The position numbers were made by a program, and so were the translations under genes. From Spirochaetales bacterium (lineage in GTDB: Bacteria > Spirochaetota > Spirochaetia > Sphaerochaetales > Sphaerochaetaceae), in contig JALEVV010000027.1 of the NCBI GenBank assembly GCA_022788185.1, forward strand, positions 1 to 64,000: a stretch of DNA of 64,000 bases, written 5' to 3'. Below the pieces are notes generated by a model. The model saw only the letters and a list, made by a program, of their open reading frames with translations. It had not been told where the DNA came from and did no database searches. Below, in pieces: positions 9,009 to 17,340 of this stretch; position 1 is the first letter of the stretch, and the number at the start of each line of letters is the position of its first letter.

Positions 9009-9646
9009 TAAGGGACATCATAAACTTCGGCACTGAGGGTGGATTATCAGTCTTCCAGATCGCCGAAGTGCGTGACAGGGCCATGCTGGAGGAGGAAGTA
9101 AGACTCATAAAGACTCTTACGGACATCCCATTTTATCTCACTGCATTGCTGACTGACGACTGGAACAATGATCTCACTCCCTGGAAAGCCGAAGGTGTCC
9201 ATAACAGCGGCTCCTTCGGGGATAGGGCCCCTGATACCCTGTCCATCCTGCTTGAGCAAGCGGGAAAAAGGGAAGGAGAGAAGATCATTGCGGGCTACTC
9301 CCTCTCAGGGCTTTTCGCCCTCTGGACTTCCTTTCAGACCGATATCTTCAGACGTGCAGTGGCATGTTCCCCCTCCGTGTGGTACCCTGGCTTTCAGGAG
9401 TATGCCAAAAGCAGAAAACTGCTTGCTTCTCATGTATATCTCTCAATCGGGGACAGGGAAGGCTTTGCCAGAAACCCCATACTCAGGAACGTTGATGTCA
9501 GACTCAAGGAAATTGCGGAACACCTTGGTCCCGACAGGGCATTCTTCGAGTACAACAGCGGAAACCACTTTTCCGATGTGCCTCTGAGAGTCGCCAGGGG
9601 AATAGCGTGGGAAGCGGAAAGGGCTTGGAAAAACTTTCCTGAATAA
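9005..9646 (+). CDS. Alpha/beta-hydrolase esterase (COG2819/IroE-like)
   Basis: A 213-residue serine hydrolase without a signal peptide. The nucleophile elbow GYSLSG is near residues 97-102, followed by LFALWTSFQTDIFRRAVACSPS and W, typical of the enterochelin esterase-like group. The acid is probably the Asp in SIGDREG (about 147) and the His is in SGNHFSDV (about 187). It is the last gene of the four-gene operon and its start overlaps the HAD stop (ATGA). The true ester substrate is unknown. Confidence 0.8.
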   Translation: MIRDIINFGTEGGLSVFQIAEVRDRAMLEEEVRLIKTLTDIPFYLTALLTDDWNNDLTPWKAEGVHNSGSFGDRAPDTLSILLEQAGKREGEKIIAGYSLSGLFALWTSFQTDIFRRAVACSPSVWYPGFQEYAKSRKLLASHVYLSIGDREGFARNPILRNVDVRLKEIAEHLGPDRAFFEYNSGNHFSDVPLRVARGIAWEAERAWKNFPE

Positions 9647-10034
9647 TTGTCATTACAAATTTTAAGATATTTATATATTCCGGTTATAAATAGATATGAT
9701 ATCAATTGGTCCGGAGTCAATAAGATGAGTTCTCATGATGACTTATACCGTAACGCTAACGGTAGTGGGTGAGGATTTCACTGAAATGACTGATAAAACA
9801 GCTCCCTGGGAAATACTCAGGAGTAAGACCTTGAACACATCCCCAAAGTGCCCTCAGCATGAGTATGCTGCCCCGGAATGTCGTAAGTCATCTTTTTTCA
9901 TACCCCTGCTTTGTCCGTCCAGACAGGTAAGCCTGATGATCCTGATTCGTAACTTGTGATCTACTTAAATAGCAGCAGGATGCAATTGAACGCCTCCATG
10001 ACAGTAACCGTGAGAGATGGACCGTGCCGGGTGT
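9647..10034. other. Intergenic stretch without a supported gene
   Basis: The 74-codon ORF at 9735 has no family features, no ribosome site and an unlikely composition, so I do not call it. The only structure I see is a small inverted repeat TACCGT...ACGGTA near 9746-9764. The region separates two converging transcription units. Confidence 0.4.
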
Positions 10035-10424
10035 TTACTGAAGGATACCCTTCACAAGGTTCACTGCAGTGACATCGGCAGGAAGCCACTTCACATCATA
10101 TAGCTCTTCCGGGGTAAGCCATCTGGCATCCTCATGCTCCATGAGAGTGAGATTTCCTTCAAGCACAGTACATAGATAACAGTCCATTGAGAGATGAAAT
10201 GAGGGGTAATCATATTCAACAGTGCATAGAAGCTTATCAGCACTGATGAGAGTCCCCAGTTCTTCCTTTATTTCCCTGACGATGGTCTTATCCGAGGTCT
10301 CACCGGCTTCAACCTTTCCGCCCGGAAACTCCCACCAGTCCTTATACTCCCCGTATCCGCGCTGAACCGCGAATACCCTGCTATCCCTGATGATCACTGC
10401 CGCAGCAACCTTTATGGTTTTCAT
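10035..10424 (-). CDS. MutT-like Nudix hydrolase
   Basis: A 129-residue protein of the 8-oxo-dGTP diphosphatase type, which sanitises oxidised nucleotides to prevent mutation. The full Nudix box is visible at residues 35-57: GGKVEAGETSDKTIVREIKE followed by ELG, with the REXXEE metal-binding Glu residues. The strand before it, WWEFPGG, and the LTPEELYDVKWLPAD segment near the C-terminus are typical of MutT and its close relatives. It stands alone on the minus strand between convergent and divergent neighbours. Confidence 0.88.
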   Translation of the reverse strand: MKTIKVAAAVIIRDSRVFAVQRGYGEYKDWWEFPGGKVEAGETSDKTIVREIKEELGTLISADKLLCTVEYDYPSFHLSMDCYLCTVLEGNLTLMEHEDARWLTPEELYDVKWLPADVTAVNLVKGILQ

Positions 10425-10509
10425 GGATTGAAGGATAACACCAATGAATTGGAAAATACTACATACCCATGATAACCATCCATGATATACTCAGCCTTGG
10501 AGAGGACAG

Positions 10510-13320
10510 ATGATCTACAGAAAAACAGAAGCGAGGGTAATGGCATACCTTCCGGTTATAAAGAGCAGGATGTACAGGAGAGAAGGAACCTTCCCTCCTG
10601 TTTATGTAAAGAAATACAGGGAGTACACCGAAACAGAGACCGTCAATGTAACAAAAACAGATGGCTATCCGTACCGTTTCGGCTGTCAGGGAGAGGACAC
10701 GCTCTTTTCCTTCACCATGACAATTCCTGATGGGAATGAGGACTTTTATCTTCACTTCCCGCTGGAAACCGATGCGCTCTTAACCATAGACGGAAAGGCT
10801 GAGAGCAACATTAATCCAAGACACACTATGGTGTGCATGAATCCCTGGAAGGGGAAAACCATCGAGTGCGAAGTAAGGTGCTGGGATGGTTACATCTTCC
10901 CCGGCACCAGACCGCTTTTCGACACACACCTTCTTACCACTGTCGGCACACGGCAGGAGGATTATCCGATAATCCTCTCTGAGCCCGGGCTCCTTATAAA
11001 GAATCGGGAAAACTTTGCCCTTTACTACGATGTGCTGACACTTTCCGATCTGGCATCAAACCTTCCCGAGCACTCAATGGAAAGGGAAGTAATCTTTTCT
11101 TCATTAAGAAAGGCGCTTGCCTTCTACCCCATGTGCTCAGAAAACGATGAGGAGCAGAGTGCTTCTGAAGTAAGAAAGAAGATCGCACCGTTCTTTGAAG
11201 CAAAGAACGGCTTCTTTGCACCCTCATCATATTCAACAGGCATGTCCCATCTCGACCATGCCTGGCTCTGGCCGATCAGGGAAACGGAAAGAAAGGCGGT
11301 GAGGACCATCAGCGGCATGACTGCCCTGATGAGGGAGTATCCCGAGTTCATCTTCCTTTCAACCCAGCCAGTCCAGATGGAGTATGCCTTCAGGACAAGG
11401 CCTGAGCTCTATGAAAAGGTAAAAAACGCATTTGAAAAGTGACAGTGGGAACCCAACGGGGCAGGGCTTATCGAAGCTGACAATATGCTCTCATCGGGTG
11501 AAGGACTTATCAGGAACTTCCTTTACGGAAAGCAACTTACCGAGAAGCTCTTTCCGGGATACACCCCTGATACCTACGTCGTACCCGATTCCTTCGGCTA
11601 CAACGGAAACCTTCCGCAGATAATGAAGGGCTGCGGCATCGAATACTTCATCACAAGCAAGCTCAGCTGGAACGACACGAACCACTTCCCCTTTGAGAAG
11701 TTCATCTGGAGGGGAATAGACGGAAGTTCCGTGAAGGCCTACATGATACCGGGAACTTACAATGGTGAGATCACTCCCGGCTTTGTCATGTCGATGTGGG
11801 ATAAGATTACGAATAAGGATGTGCAGTCCGCCCAGATTCTCACAATAGGTGAGGGTGACGGAGGTGGCGGTACCACCCGGGATGACATTGAGGTCATGAG
11901 GCGCATTAAGGACATCCAGGGCTGTCCAAAGGCCTCCTGGTCAAAGGTCTCCGATTCCCTACGGAAGGTATTCTCAGAAATGGAAGATGTGCCTGTATAC
12001 GATGGGGAGCTGTACCTCGAGCTTCACCGTGGCACTTACACCTCCCAGGCCCGCACCAAGCAGGGCTACAGGAAGATTAACACCGCACTTCACAATGCGG
12101 AGTACCTCATCGCAGCTTCCTGGGCTGAAGGAAAGATCAGCGACAGTGAAGCTGAAAAGCTTAACGATGAAGTAAGGTCCCTCTGGAAGCAGACAGTTGT
12201 CTACCAGTTCCACGACATCCTTCCGGGCTCATCGGTTCATCAGGTGTATGAAGAGACTGAAGCATTCTTCTCCGCGGCCCTAAAGCGTCTAGATGAAATC
12301 ATAAGAAGCCTGGCCGGTGAGGGAGATGAAACACTCAATCTCTCACCTTTCATGCAGGAAGGCATAGCACCATACTCTTCTGGAAAAACAAAGACCGATT
12401 CCGTGAAGTGGGGCCAGGTCAGTTTATCACCTGACGGCAGGATCGAATCCCTGGTCTACAAAGGCCGTGAGGTTGTCTCTGATTCCTTCAACAGACTCAT
12501 GATAGGTGAGGATGTGCCATGCAGTTGGGATGCCTGGGATATCGAGAAGGATACAGTTGACAACTTAAGACCTGCACTCGCCAGGAACGGTAAGCTTGGT
12601 AAGGCTTCTTCCATAAACCAGCGGGCAGTGATCCACAGGGATAAGGCCCGTATCGATTTCGTTACCGACATCGACTGGCATGAGGACCATCAGCTCTTAA
12701 AGGCTTCCTTCGATACAAACATCAGAAGTCAGAATGCTGTCTTCGACATCCCGTTCGGTTTTGTATCAAGGAGCACGGGAAACAACAACTCCATTGAGGA
12801 AGCCCAGTTTGAGGTACCCGCACAGAAGTTCGTCGCCCTTTCGGATGAGAACGTGACGGTAGCCGTTCTTTCAGACAGTAAATATGGCTACAGTGCCAAG
12901 AACGGAACGCTCACTGTTTCGCTCCTCAAGAGCGCAAAGGCTCCCGATGCCACAGCCGATATGGGAAAACACTCCTTCACTTATTCCGTTTTCGTAACTG
13001 ACGAAGGAATAGGGGAGGTCATCAGGGAGGCTGAAGCCCTGAATAATCCATGTATCGTGAATACGGGAAAAGTAACTCCTCTAATTACGGTAAGCGATGG
13101 ACTTTCTCTTGAGACGGTAAAACTCTCAGAGCGCGGAGGCGACATCATCTTCCGTGTCAGGGAATACCTTGGCGTTCCCCGGAAAGGAACATACTCCTTT
13201 GCCGATTGCCTTGACATGTCAACTCTCACAGAGTGCATGATGACTGAGGAAAAAGACACAAATGTGACCTTCACCTTCCGTCCGTTTGAAGTAAAAACTT
13301 ACAGGATAAGAAGAAAGTAA
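10510..13320 (+). pseudogene. GH38 alpha-mannosidase interrupted by one in-frame TGA
   Basis: The ORFs at 10510-11442 and 11485-13320 are in the same frame and form a single gene of about 936 codons. Codon 311 (11440-11442) is TGA. The text runs across it as EKVKNAFEK, stop, QWEPNGAGLIEADN, where homologues have a Gly-Arg-Trp-Glu-Pro stretch; a GGA to TGA change would explain it. The family signatures are intact: zinc-site HLDHAWLW near 246-253, nucleophile Asp in VPDSFGYNGNLPQI near 360, then KLSWNDTNHFPF, VYQFHDILPGSSVHQVYEE and a beta-sandwich C-terminus. It would be a cytosolic mannosidase acting on alpha-mannosides. Either the gene is freshly inactivated, the base is a sequencing error, or the codon is read through. 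Confidence 0.85.
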
Positions 13321-13328
13321 TGGCAAAC

Positions 13329-13351
13329 AGTCCGGGGGATTTCCCCGGACT
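13329..13351 (+). terminator. Strong hairpin after the mannosidase gene
   Basis: AGTCCGGGG pairs with CCCCGGACT around a short GATTT-type loop. There is no long T tract (TTAAATC follows), so it may be a stability or imperfect intrinsic terminator. Confidence 0.55.
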
Positions 13352-13403
13352 TAAATCATTATCAGAAAAAATATCCGTTTCTTTTTCCCAGACCGGTAAA
13401 AAC

Positions 13404-13432
13404 CGTTCATTTTCCGTGTATTATTAGTATCA
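13404..13432 (+). promoter_or_regulatory. Candidate promoter of the restriction-modification genes
   Basis: The 15-mer TTTTCCGTGTATTAT at 13410-13424 is identical to one upstream of the Rpn nuclease gene (45834-45848). In both places a weak -35 precedes it and a TA-rich -10 follows, 17 bases apart (CGTTCA and GTATCA here). The methyltransferase ATG is at 13456 after a GGAG ribosome site. Confidence 0.4.
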
Positions 13433-13455
13433 GATACTTCTGAAGGAGTTCATGA

Positions 13456-14445
13456 ATGGGAATGCGGCCATACACATGTCTTGAGATCTGCGCAGGTGCC
13501 GGAGGCCAGGCCTCCGGTCTTGAAAGTGCGGGCTTTCATCATGTCGCACTGGTCGAATATGAGAAGGCGTACTGTGACGTTCTGAGGGCCAATAGGCCTG
13601 ACTGGAACGTCATCGAAAGTGACGTGAGGGATTTTGATGCCACCCCATATAAAGGAGTGGATCTATTTGCAGGAGGAGTTCCCTGTCCTCCGTTCTCAGT
13701 TGCGGGAAAGCAGCTGGGACGGGATGACGAAAGGGATCTTTTCCCTGAAGCCCTGCGTCTCATAGGAGAGTGCGGCCCCCGCCTCGTCATGCTTGAAAAC
13801 GTCAGAGGGTTCCTGGATCCGGCATTTGATGATTACAGACACTTCATAATGACCTCACTGGAAAACCTCGGATATGACGTAATGATCAAACTCCTTAATG
13901 CATCTGATTACAAAGTGCCGCAGCTGAGGCCGCGTGCAGTCATAATAGGGCTGAGGAAGGATCTTGCCATGACCTTCTCTTACCCCGAAGGAAGCACCGG
14001 AGAAGCACCCACTGTGGGAGAAGTCCTTTATGATCTTATGAGCGCAAACGGCTGGGAAGCTGCTGATGAGTGGGCCCATAAGGCCAACCGCATCGCACCT
14101 ACCCTTGTCGGAGGCTCAAAGAAACATGGAGGTCCCGATCTCGGTCCCGTAAGGGCCAGGAATGCCTGGGCCGCCCTTGGAGTGGACGGAAGAGGTGTCG
14201 CCAATGAGGCACCATACCCTGGCTTCACCGGGATGCCCCGCCTGACAGTGAGAATGCTTGCACGACTGCAGGGATTTCCCGATGACTGGACCTTCGGCAT
14301 CAGAAAGACAGCGGCATGCAGAATGATAGGAAATGCTTTTCCTCCTCCGGTTGCCAAAGCCATAGGGGAAAAGCTCATGGAGTGTCTTTCAAATGCAGAA
14401 AAAGATCAGGAATGCACGCAGGAAGTTTCACGCGGTATTGTGTGA
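13456..14445 (+). CDS. DNA (cytosine-5)-methyltransferase of a type II R-M system
   Basis: A 329-residue C5-cytosine methyltransferase. Motif I is LEICAGAGGQASGLESAGF (residues 7-25). The catalytic Cys is in GGVPCPPFS (about 77), the ENV motif VI is near 114, LRPRAVIIGLR is motif VIII, and IGNAFPPPVAKAIG closes the fold. The short target-recognition region contains GGSKKHGGPDLGP. It protects host DNA from the restriction enzyme encoded by the overlapping next gene. From the partner enzyme I infer a GCCGGC-type target, but the sequence alone does not prove this. Confidence 0.9.
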   Translation: MGMRPYTCLEICAGAGGQASGLESAGFHHVALVEYEKAYCDVLRANRPDWNVIESDVRDFDATPYKGVDLFAGGVPCPPFSVAGKQLGRDDERDLFPEALRLIGECGPRLVMLENVRGFLDPAFDDYRHFIMTSLENLGYDVMIKLLNASDYKVPQLRPRAVIIGLRKDLAMTFSYPEGSTGEAPTVGEVLYDLMSANGWEAADEWAHKANRIAPTLVGGSKKHGGPDLGPVRARNAWAALGVDGRGVANEAPYPGFTGMPRLTVRMLARLQGFPDDWTFGIRKTAACRMIGNAFPPPVAKAIGEKLMECLSNAEKDQECTQEVSRGIV

Positions 14446-15154
14446 ACACGGGATTATTGGAAAAACCGGAGACGGAGTACCGTTTATCGCAGACTCACAC
14501 AACAGGTCATCGATAGCCATTGCCTCAGATATGTTAAGGGGAATCGGTGGAACTGAAAACACCATTCCGGCAAGACTGCCTGGACAGAAGGCGGGTAATC
14601 TCTTTGAGGCCGCTGTTTCCGGTTTCCTTCAGGATACACTGCGCAATCAGAAGTGGAACATAAAGCATGATGGATCATCCATACTCAGCGACTTTGCCCA
14701 GTACGAGCATCTTGCAGAACTTCAGGCCCTGTCCTCAGAATTCCCAGACTTGGCTGCAGCTATAGGCTATGACTATATGATCAGACCGGACATCACGATA
14801 TCAGAGATAACACAAACCCACAATAAGCCGGTCCTTATCGCAAGCATCTCTGCAAAACTCACAATGAGAAGTGACCGTGCCCAGAACAGCAGGACTGAGG
14901 CACTGAACATGATCAGAAACAGGAAAGGCCATCTTCCCCACATAGTCGTCGTGACGGCAGAACCGCTTCCCGGAAGGATCGCATCCATCGCCCTCGGTAC
15001 CGGTGACATTGACTGTGTCTACCACACAGCACTTGGCGAACTTCAGGAAGCAGTCAAGCAATCAGGCACCGAAGAATCCATGAAACAGCTGGATATCATG
15101 ATAAAAGGAAAACGCCTCAAGGACATAGCAGAACTTCCGGTGGATCTTATTTAA
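14393..15154 (+). CDS. NgoMIV-like type II restriction endonuclease
   Basis: A 253-residue PD-(D/E)XK-fold nuclease. I can place the Cfr10I/NgoMIV-type active site: E72 (in NLFEAAV), D133 (in IRPDITIS), S153-x-K155 (in SISAKLTMRSDR) and E169 (in SRTEALN). The 14-residue gap between the Lys and the last Glu equals the one I recall for NgoMIV K187/E201. ALGTGDIDCVYH near the C-terminus also fits that family. NgoMIV cuts GCCGGC as a tetramer. The gene starts 53 bases inside the methyltransferase gene in another frame, giving tight coupling. It is shorter than NgoMIV, mainly between D133 and S153. Confidence 0.75.
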   Translation: MQKKIRNARRKFHAVLCEHGIIGKTGDGVPFIADSHNRSSIAIASDMLRGIGGTENTIPARLPGQKAGNLFEAAVSGFLQDTLRNQKWNIKHDGSSILSDFAQYEHLAELQALSSEFPDLAAAIGYDYMIRPDITISEITQTHNKPVLIASISAKLTMRSDRAQNSRTEALNMIRNRKGHLPHIVVVTAEPLPGRIASIALGTGDIDCVYHTALGELQEAVKQSGTEESMKQLDIMIKGKRLKDIAELPVDLI

Positions 15155-15225
15155 CTTTTTAAGTTTTCCTTTATCCGTACATGTTTTCGTGCATATGGTT
15201 GTGTATTAGGAAAACGGAGGTAAAT

Positions 15226-15477
15226 ATGGCCAGATACTTTTGCAGGAACTGCGGAAAGGACTACTCTTCAATAAGGGACCTGACATCGTTCAGATGTCCC
15301 CGAAGTCCGCTGGGAGCAGGTAAGGGCCCTCATGAGCTTTATGAGGGCAGTGAAAAGGACAGATACACATGTAAGTACTGTGGAAAAACCTATCGTACGA
15401 TCATGGACATGACACTGATGGACTGTCCGCGTCATCCTTCAGGACCGGGAAAAGGTAAACATTCCCCCGCACTTTGA
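15226..15477 (+). CDS. Duplicated zinc-ribbon protein
   Basis: The ATG at 15226 follows CGGAGG and is preferred over the ORF-track start at 15181. The 83-residue product consists of two tandem copies of a small zinc finger: YFCRNCGKDYSSIRDLTSF then CPRSPLGAGKG, and YTCKYCGKTYRTIMDMTLM then CPRHPSGPGKG. Each copy has CxxC plus a distal Cys and, in copy two, a His. I recall this repeated design from small proteins of treponemes and other gut anaerobes, with no known function. It is probably a cytoplasmic nucleic-acid or protein-binding adaptor. Confidence 0.75.
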   Translation: MARYFCRNCGKDYSSIRDLTSFRCPRSPLGAGKGPHELYEGSEKDRYTCKYCGKTYRTIMDMTLMDCPRHPSGPGKGKHSPAL

Positions 15478-15483
15478 AGGTTA

Positions 15484-15507
15484 AGGGCATTCTCTATAGG
15501 ATGCCCT
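15484..15507. terminator. Bidirectional terminator between convergent genes
   Basis: AGGGCAT (15484-15490) pairs with ATGCCCT (15501-15507), flanked by T on the plus side. It spans the stop of the minus-strand mini-FtsK gene and ends the plus-strand zinc-ribbon unit. Confidence 0.6.
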
Positions 15508-15991
15508 TTCTGACACGCCTCTTCTTCTTTATCATATACTCATCATCCGCCAGATTCTCTGCTCCTTTACGGCCGAAAAGAATTCTGCTCTGCATTTCAG
15601 AGTAAAGTCTGAATGATATTACAGGGGAACAGAGGTAAAGAAGGTCAGATGTAATGTATTCCGCAGATACACTGCCTGTTCCTATGATGAAATCAGCTCC
15701 CTTCATCATATACAGTTTGATGATCAGAGTCAGAAGATATCCTTCAGGTGTGTCGATCATCGGGACAATGTCATTGATGATAATCAGAAGTTTCCTGTCA
15801 TCAGAATTCCTGAATTCAGAAAGCAACCACCTCATCCCTTTTTCATAGGAGAACGCATAATCCCGTTTTTCATAGTTTCCAACGTTTACCCGAACCGTGT
15901 CATCATTGCATAGTTCATCAGCAAGTTTTTCCATGAGTGAAATCCTCCGGTTCTGATCCGCTCCCGCCACCAGTACAGCTTTCTTTTCCAT
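15494..15991 (-). CDS. Mini FtsK-like protein with a degenerate P-loop
   Basis: A 165-residue protein that reads as a condensed FtsK/SpoIIIE motor domain. The start VLVAGADQNRRISLMEKL aligns with the Walker A region (LVAGATGSGKS) but the GK[ST] is lost. KGMRWLLSEF matches the ALRWLVREM helix, LLIIINDIVPMI the Walker B strand (normally VIVDEL), and VISFRLYSEMQSRILFGRKG with AENLADDEYMI the RIAFRVSSKIDSRTILD...GAEKLLGRGDML segment. ATP hydrolysis looks unlikely. Its ATG directly abuts the ankyrin gene stop and has a GGAGG inside that gene's end, so the two are translationally coupled. Confidence 0.6.
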   Translation of the reverse strand: MEKKAVLVAGADQNRRISLMEKLADELCNDDTVRVNVGNYEKRDYAFSYEKGMRWLLSEFRNSDDRKLLIIINDIVPMIDTPEGYLLTLIIKLYMMKGADFIIGTGSVSAEYITSDLLYLCSPVISFRLYSEMQSRILFGRKGAENLADDEYMIKKKRRVRKGIL

Positions 15992-17248
15992 TCATCCTCC
16001 AATTATCCTGTTTCTGATCACATCCATCGGTGTCATCCCTGATTCGTTTCTGTCTTCCAGCAATGAGTGAGGAAGGAACCTTAATGCATTCACAATATTG
16101 CAGAACTCATTTTTCAATGCCATAAGGTGAAGTGCATTATTTCCTTTCATGTCCTTTGCGTATGGGGCAGCTCCGATGGAGATCAGTTCTGCAATGCCGT
16201 CAGGATTGTCGGTCGCTGCGATAAGCAGTGCCGTACTTCCTGATTTGTTCCTTATTTCTAGATCCGGGGTTTCCCCGATAAGAATATGGTAATCAGTGGG
16301 AGCAAAGTTATCATTTGCAACTGCATACATAAGCGCTGTCATTCCACATTCATTCTGCTTCCTGCAGTATGAAGGATGCATTACAGCCTTCAGAACTGCA
16401 GGATCGGTTTTTCTCAGCCATACATAATCCGTGAATGCCTTATAAGCCTCATCGGTTCCGGGAGTCAGCTGTTCAAGGCCGAAGATCTTTCTGAGAAGTT
16501 TCATGTTCTTTTCAGGATAAACCGACAACTCAAGACTGCTCCTGTCAGCAAATTCCATGATTGCATCAAATGCCGCTTCATTGTCACTTCGCACACATGC
16601 ATCCAGCAACCGGTTTATATCACGCTTCATCCATTTCCGCTTCAGCAGCGGGAGTGTCTTTTTAAGCAGCCGTTTCATATCAGGATCCGCAATGCTTCTG
16701 TAAAACAGACCTCTTCTTATTTTATTTACAGTATCAGGTGTTGCTTCTGCAGAAACCAGATCAAGGAAATCACAGCACCAGGAATCCATATAGGAAGCGA
16801 AAAATGTTCTGTACCCATCATCCTCATCAATATCAAAAGGCACTCTGAAGACTGACTCTCCGTTATTCCGTACTTTGTGATAATAACTTATGTGCGCAAA
16901 TACTTCTTCGTACGGGTCTCCAAGTTCCGCATAGTGCTTTCTGAAGAAAGAAACCATTTCTGAAGGTGTGAGGCTGAAAAGTGATATCCGGGGCGGATAC
17001 ATGCCGAAAGAGTATCCGTTTTCTTCCAGCAGACTGATGATTTTCCCTGATGCCATCTCATTGACGGCAAACTCATCAGCCTGAGGATGATGACCGTCAT
17101 CCCGGACGTGAATCATATTAAGGCATTTATTCACGAGTCCTGCATCATCGTTTTTTATACCTGCAAGAAGAGCATCGAAAACATCCTCTTCCGTTGCATT
17201 ACCGTTTTCAATAAGACCTGAGTAAAAAAATGATATGTTCGTGTTCAT
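15992..17248 (-). CDS. Ankyrin-repeat protein
   Basis: I prefer the Met at 17248 (MNTNISFFYSG), giving 418 residues; Met at 17269 is an alternative and neither has a clear ribosome site. The N-terminal two thirds is helical and unrecognised. The C-terminal third carries ankyrin repeats: CGMTALMYAVANDNF, LEIRNKSGSTALLIAATDN, PYAKDMKGNNALHLMALKN and ESGMTPMDVIRN. Ankyrin arrays bind other proteins, so it is likely an adaptor or sensor. It is cotranscribed with the mini FtsK-like gene and diverges from a WYL regulator across a palindromic site, which suggests joint control. Confidence 0.75.
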   Translation of the reverse strand: MNTNISFFYSGLIENGNATEEDVFDALLAGIKNDDAGLVNKCLNMIHVRDDGHHPQADEFAVNEMASGKIISLLEENGYSFGMYPPRISLFSLTPSEMVSFFRKHYAELGDPYEEVFAHISYYHKVRNNGESVFRVPFDIDEDDGYRTFFASYMDSWCCDFLDLVSAEATPDTVNKIRRGLFYRSIADPDMKRLLKKTLPLLKRKWMKRDINRLLDACVRSDNEAAFDAIMEFADRSSLELSVYPEKNMKLLRKIFGLEQLTPGTDEAYKAFTDYVWLRKTDPAVLKAVMHPSYCRKQNECGMTALMYAVANDNFAPTDYHILIGETPDLEIRNKSGSTALLIAATDNPDGIAELISIGAAPYAKDMKGNNALHLMALKNEFCNIVNALRFLPHSLLEDRNESGMTPMDVIRNRIIGG

Positions 17249-17279
17249 AACATGATGGTATAACTTCATGTGTATAATA

Positions 17280-17291
17280 ATCTGTACAGAT
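17280..17291. promoter_or_regulatory. 12-bp perfect palindrome in a divergent promoter region
   Basis: ATCTGTACAGAT is perfectly palindromic and is flanked by ATAAT on the left and ATTAT on the right, extending the symmetry with a one-base offset. It lies between the divergent ankyrin and WYL genes, near the start of the former. It is a good candidate operator for the WYL protein encoded next to it. Confidence 0.5.
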
Positions 17292-17340
17292 ATTATCATA
17301 CTATCAGGATTGAACCTGAGGGGTAATGGAGGAGGGAAAA

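Noticed and set aside
9735-9959. 74-codon ORF in the gap before the Nudix gene
   Set aside because: No ribosome site, no family pattern and odd composition; likely chance.
11440-11442. TGA in the mannosidase as a selenocysteine codon
   Set aside because: GH38 has no catalytic selenocysteine or cysteine at this place, and I saw no obvious SECIS-like hairpin immediately after it; nonsense mutation or error is simpler.
16376-16855. 159-codon plus-strand ORF opposite the ankyrin gene
   Set aside because: The minus-strand frame has clear ankyrin repeats and coupling to the next gene; the plus ORF has no supporting signal.
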